Source: a virus
Direction: 5' to 3' (one strand)
Virus record (IMG/VR): IMGVR_UViG_3300037234_000200
Span: 1-29,122 of that record
Length of the DNA stretch: 29,122 nucleotides
In this document: piece after piece, positions 28,777 to 29,122 of the stretch
Position numbering within the stretch: the first letter of the stretch is position 1
Layout of the letters: each line of letters opens with the position of its first letter
Made by a program: the position numbers and the translations under genes
Notes under the pieces: model-generated
Seen by the model: the letters and a program-made list of their open reading frames with translations, nothing else
Told to the model about the DNA's origin: nothing
Databases searched by the model: none

Positions 28777-29122
28777 ATGGCGTCAGAAATAGAAATCGTA
28801 AACAGGGCATTGATTAAACTCGGTGAGAAGACAATCCTGTCTCTTGACGATGATAAGAAATCTGCCCGTATAATGAAATCCTTATACGCGCCTACACGCG
28901 ATTACGTTACGCGAAGTCATCCGTGGAATTTCGCGATTAAACGTATTGAATTGGCACGTAATATCGCTGATCCTGTATTCGGGTATCAGTACTCCTATAA
29001 ACTTCCAAGTGATTGTCTTCGGGTTCTCATTCCGAACAGGGAGATTTGGGTGTATGGTATTGAAGGTCGTAATATGAACACGGACTATGGAGACGCCTTC
29101 ATCAAGTACATCGCTCGAATAT
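28777..29122 (+). CDS. Tail tubular protein A-like (3' end outside window)
   Basis: The second of two ATGs (28774, 28777) is better spaced from AGGTG. Translation gives A-S-E-I-E-I-V-N-R-A-L-I-K-L-G-E near the start, then S-H-P-W-N-F-A-I-K-R (about 47-56) and Y-S-Y-K-L-P-S-D-C-L-R, the signature layout of T7 gp11-like tail tubular A proteins, which form the ring between portal and tail. The gene runs off the right edge. Confidence 0.82.
   Translation, partial: MASEIEIVNRALIKLGEKTILSLDDDKKSARIMKSLYAPTRDYVTRSHPWNFAIKRIELARNIADPVFGYQYSYKLPSDCLRVLIPNREIWVYGIEGRNMNTDYGDAFIKYIARI

Overview
This window is part of the genome of a lytic-looking, podovirus-type tailed phage of a Gram-negative, probably proteobacterial, host. 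The virion genes place it there: large terminase, T7 gp8-like portal (head-tail connector), scaffold, capsid and the start of a tail tubular protein A. The host call rests on a lipobox lipoprotein in the lysis region, consensus sigma-70 promoters and two perfect sigma-54-type promoter motifs. No integrase, CI-like repressor, RNA polymerase, tRNA or CRISPR array was seen. Both window ends cut through late genes, so the genome continues beyond the window.

Layout. Positions 2-4794 (+) are the distal end of the late operon: a long 14-15-residue-repeat fibre protein cut at its 5' end, virion/appendage proteins, a fibre-tail adaptor-like protein and small proteins. It meets the left-going early/replication operons at a perfect palindrome (4801-4827). 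Positions 4833-19088 (-) hold a primase/SF3 helicase, SNF2-type helicase, VRR-NUC nuclease, family A DNA polymerase, DUF2815 ssDNA-binding protein, DUF2800 PD-(D/E)XK protein, a ParB-like protein and many small early genes, driven by promoters near 16346-16374, 18099-18127 and 19153-19181. Positions 19089-20505 are a gene-free divergent control region with iteron-like tandem repeats (a candidate origin), two convergent sigma-54 motifs and a consensus sigma-70 promoter. Positions 20506-29122 (+) start the late operon: small terminase, holin-like protein, lipoprotein, NlpC/P60 endolysin, large terminase, portal, scaffold, capsid and tail tubular A (cut by the window end).

The most unusual feature is a family of about 18 copies of a 21-bp palindrome. 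Its half is GACTRTTGTC, followed after one base by the reverse complement. Copies lie at gene ends, directly before two start codons, and inside open reading frames. In six reading frames it is read as LSDN(S/T) or LSDST, including within the DNA polymerase and the SNF2 helicase; in the DUF2800 protein it is read in another frame as SVVGQQS. A second, AT-rich palindrome (core TTTATAATATTATAAA) occurs five times, only in the early half. The divergent control region is also full of half-sites of the first palindrome. Together these look like an undescribed dispersed palindrome system: operators, intercistronic hairpins or a mobile palindromic element.
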